Shown piece after piece: positions 4,183 through 5,843 of a DNA stretch of 5,843 nucleotides. A program made the position numbers and the translations under genes. Origin of the DNA: an uncultured Oscillospiraceae bacterium (GTDB lineage Bacteria; Bacillota; Clostridia; Oscillospirales; Oscillospiraceae); NCBI GenBank assembly GCA_947628265.1, contig CANQZF010000118.1, forward strand, positions 1 to 5,843. Reading direction: 5' to 3'. Numbering within the stretch: position 1 is the first letter of the stretch; each line of letters begins with the position of its first letter. The notes beneath the pieces were generated by a model that made no database searches, was not told the DNA's origin, and was given only the letters and a program-made list of their open reading frames with translations.

Positions 4183-5843
4183 TTATTCATCGTCGCTTAA
4201 GAAATCGTCGGCGGTGAGGGCGGGGGGCTGGGGGGACTCGGACGGCTCCGGGGCGGGGGCGCCGATGGGGGCGGTGCCGTTGATGAACTGCATCTCCTGC
4301 CACTGCTGGCGGGTGATGATGATCTGGCGGGGCTTGGAGCCCTCGAAGGGACCGAGGACCCCCACCTCCTCCAGCTGGTCCACGATCCTGGCGGCCCGGG
4401 CGTAGCCCAGCTTCAAACGGCGCTGGAGCATACTGACGCTGGCCTGGTTCGTCTCGAAGATGATGTCCGCCGCCTGGGGCAGGAGCTCGTCATAGTCCTT
4501 GAGCTTCTCCTCCTGGGGCTGCTGAGACCCCTTGCCGCCGTTCTCCTTGTCCTGAACGGCCTTTTCAATCTCCTGAATGACGTCCTCGGAGTACGCGGCC
4601 TCGCCGGACTGCTTCACAAACTCGATGACCCGCTCCCGCTCCTCGTCACTGACCCAGGTCCCCTGGATACGCACGGGCTTGGAGACGCCGATGGGGGCGT
4701 AGAGCATATCGCCGTTGCCCACCAGCTTGTCCGCCGCGCCTCCGGCGTCCAGGATGATCCGGGACTCCAGGCTGGAGGCCACCTTCAGGGCGATGCGGCT
4801 GGGGATGTTGGCCTTCATAAGGCCGGTGATCACGTCGGCCCGGGGGCTCTGGGTGGCGATGACCAGATGCACCCCGGCGGCGCGGCCCATCTGGGCCACC
4901 CGGCAAATGGACTCCTCCACTTCCTTGGCGGCGATCATCATGAGGTCCGCGAGCTCGTCGATGATGACCACGATCTGGGGCATCTTGGGGGTGTCCTCGT
5001 CCAGCTGCTCGTTATAGCCGGCGATGTCCCTGGCCCCCACGTCGGAGAAGGTGCGGTAGCGCTTCATCATCTCCACCACCGCCCACTGGAGGGCCCCGGC
5101 GGCCTTCTTGGCCTCCGTGACTACGGGGATCAGCAGATGGGGGATGCCGTTGTAGATTTTAAATTCCACCATCTTGGGGTCGATCATGATGAACTTCACC
5201 TCATCGGGGCTGGCCTTGTACATGAGGCTCAGGATGAGGGAGTTTAAGCACACGGACTTGCCGGAGCCCGTGGTGCCCGCCACCAGAAGGTGGGGGAGCT
5301 TGGAGATGTTGCCCACCATCACGTCGCCGGAGATGTTTTTTCCGATGGCAAAGGTGAGCTTCGATTTGGCGTTGCGGAACTCCGGGGCGGTGATGATCTC
5401 CCGGAGGTAGACGGTGGAGACGTTCTTGTTGGGGACCTCGATGCCCACGGTGGAGATGCGGTTGGGGATGGCGGCGATGCGCACGCCGGTGACGCCCAGG
5501 GCCAGGGCGATGTCGTCGGCCAGGTTCGTGAGTTTATTGAGCTTGACGCCGATCTCCAGCTCCATCTCATACCGGGTGATGCTGGGGCCGTGAACAATGT
5601 TGGAGATGCTGACGTTGACGCCGAAGGACCGGAGGCACAGCTCCAGCCGCTCCTTGGTGGCCCGCAGCTCCTCCTCGCTGTCCCGGCTGCCCGTGCGGAC
5701 GGGCTCACTCAATAGGGACACAGTGGGGAACTGATAGACCCGCATGGCCTCGGCGATGTCCCGTTTTGCGCCGCTGTCGATGAGCTGGGCGATCTCCCCC
5801 GCCGCCGTGGAGGTGTCCTCTTTTGTGACCTTCTCCGGCTCCA
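4183..5843 (-). CDS. ftsK: DNA translocase FtsK/SpoIIIE, motor and gamma domains (N-terminus beyond window)
   Basis: This is a hexameric ATP-driven DNA pump that clears chromosome DNA from the division or sporulation septum. The frame is open to the right edge (first whole codon at 5841), giving 552 visible residues; the membrane-spanning N-terminus lies outside. The ATG at 5745 is internal, because family-like sequence (MRVYQFPTVSLLSEP, the linker-to-motor junction) runs through it. In visible numbering, the alpha domain is about 50-170 (SITRYEMEL, GIEVPN). The RecA-like beta domain has Walker A GTTGSGKS (189-196) and Walker B IVVIIDELADL (289-299), with ATQSPRADVITG (329-340). A hydrophilic insert about 430-445 leads to the winged-helix gamma domain (about 449-512, with SMLQRRLKLGYARAARIVDQ), which in relatives reads polar DNA motifs. 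The tail is Pro-rich then acidic (DDFLSDDE). It ends at the terminator at 4145-4175. FtsK and SpoIIIE cannot be told apart from this part. Confidence 0.95.
   Translation of the reverse strand, partial: EPEKVTKEDTSTAAGEIAQLIDSGAKRDIAEAMRVYQFPTVSLLSEPVRTGSRDSEEELRATKERLELCLRSFGVNVSISNIVHGPSITRYEMELEIGVKLNKLTNLADDIALALGVTGVRIAAIPNRISTVGIEVPNKNVSTVYLREIITAPEFRNAKSKLTFAIGKNISGDVMVGNISKLPHLLVAGTTGSGKSVCLNSLILSLMYKASPDEVKFIMIDPKMVEFKIYNGIPHLLIPVVTEAKKAAGALQWAVVEMMKRYRTFSDVGARDIAGYNEQLDEDTPKMPQIVVIIDELADLMMIAAKEVEESICRVAQMGRAAGVHLVIATQSPRADVITGLMKANIPSRIALKVASSLESRIILDAGGAADKLVGNGDMLYAPIGVSKPVRIQGTWVSDEERERVIEFVKQSGEAAYSEDVIQEIEKAVQDKENGGKGSQQPQEEKLKDYDELLPQAADIIFETNQASVSMLQRRLKLGYARAARIVDQLEEVGVLGPFEGSKPRQIIITRQQWQEMQFINGTAPIGAPAPEPSESPQPPALTADDFLSDDE

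Noticed and set aside
5290..5715. Gly/Asp/Val-rich plus-strand open frame opposite ftsK
   Set aside because: It is the low-complexity antisense shadow of the FtsK motor domain, with no start signals.
4183..5745. FtsK starting at ATG 5745 as a complete 520-residue protein
   Set aside because: The frame continues without a stop to the window edge, and the ATG falls inside the conserved junction before the motor domain with no Shine-Dalgarno sequence, so the gene is simply cut by the edge.

Overview
The window looks like chromosomal DNA from a GC-rich, endospore-forming member of the Clostridia, most likely Oscillospiraceae (a relative of the Flavonifractor/Pseudoflavonifractor group). That placement is inferred from the sporulation genes (spo0A, spoIVB), the strong G/C preference at third codon positions, and the AT-rich, Shine-Dalgarno-containing intergenic regions. 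No alignment was run.

Layout, left to right. (1) 1-521, minus: the start of spo0A, the sporulation master regulator, running off the left edge. (2) 522-832: an AT-rich regulatory region with a good sigma-A promoter for spo0A, a row of T-tracts spaced about one helical turn apart just upstream of it, a Spo0A-box-like site, and on the other strand the promoter of the next genes. (3) 833-1557, plus: a two-gene toxin-antitoxin module. It has an intact VbhA-like antitoxin and a Fic toxin gene broken by an internal deletion/frameshift and a nonsense codon. (4) 1576-1611: a strong, probably bidirectional terminator. (5) 1610-2611, minus: spoIVB, the PDZ/serine protease that signals from forespore to mother cell. 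(6) 2612-2852: a divergent promoter region. (7) 2853-4136, plus: a peptidoglycan-binding/LysM/M14 zinc peptidase, probably a gamma-D-glutamyl-diamino-acid endopeptidase acting on spore or cell-wall peptidoglycan. (8) 4145-4175: a bidirectional terminator between convergent genes. (9) 4183-5843, minus: the motor and gamma domains of an FtsK/SpoIIIE DNA translocase, running off the right edge.

Four genes fit a sporulation setting: the decision switch (Spo0A), the sigma-K checkpoint protease (SpoIVB), a cell-wall endopeptidase, and a DNA pump of the FtsK/SpoIIIE family. In many spore formers spoIVB lies directly upstream of spo0A on the same strand. Here that pair keeps its order and orientation but is split by about 1.1 kb holding the oppositely oriented Fic/VbhA module. 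The most notable observations are this inserted and decayed toxin-antitoxin module, the phased T-tracts at the spo0A promoter, and a Spo0A receiver domain lacking one of the usual two adjacent acidic residues. I see no tRNA, rRNA, CRISPR array or insertion sequence.
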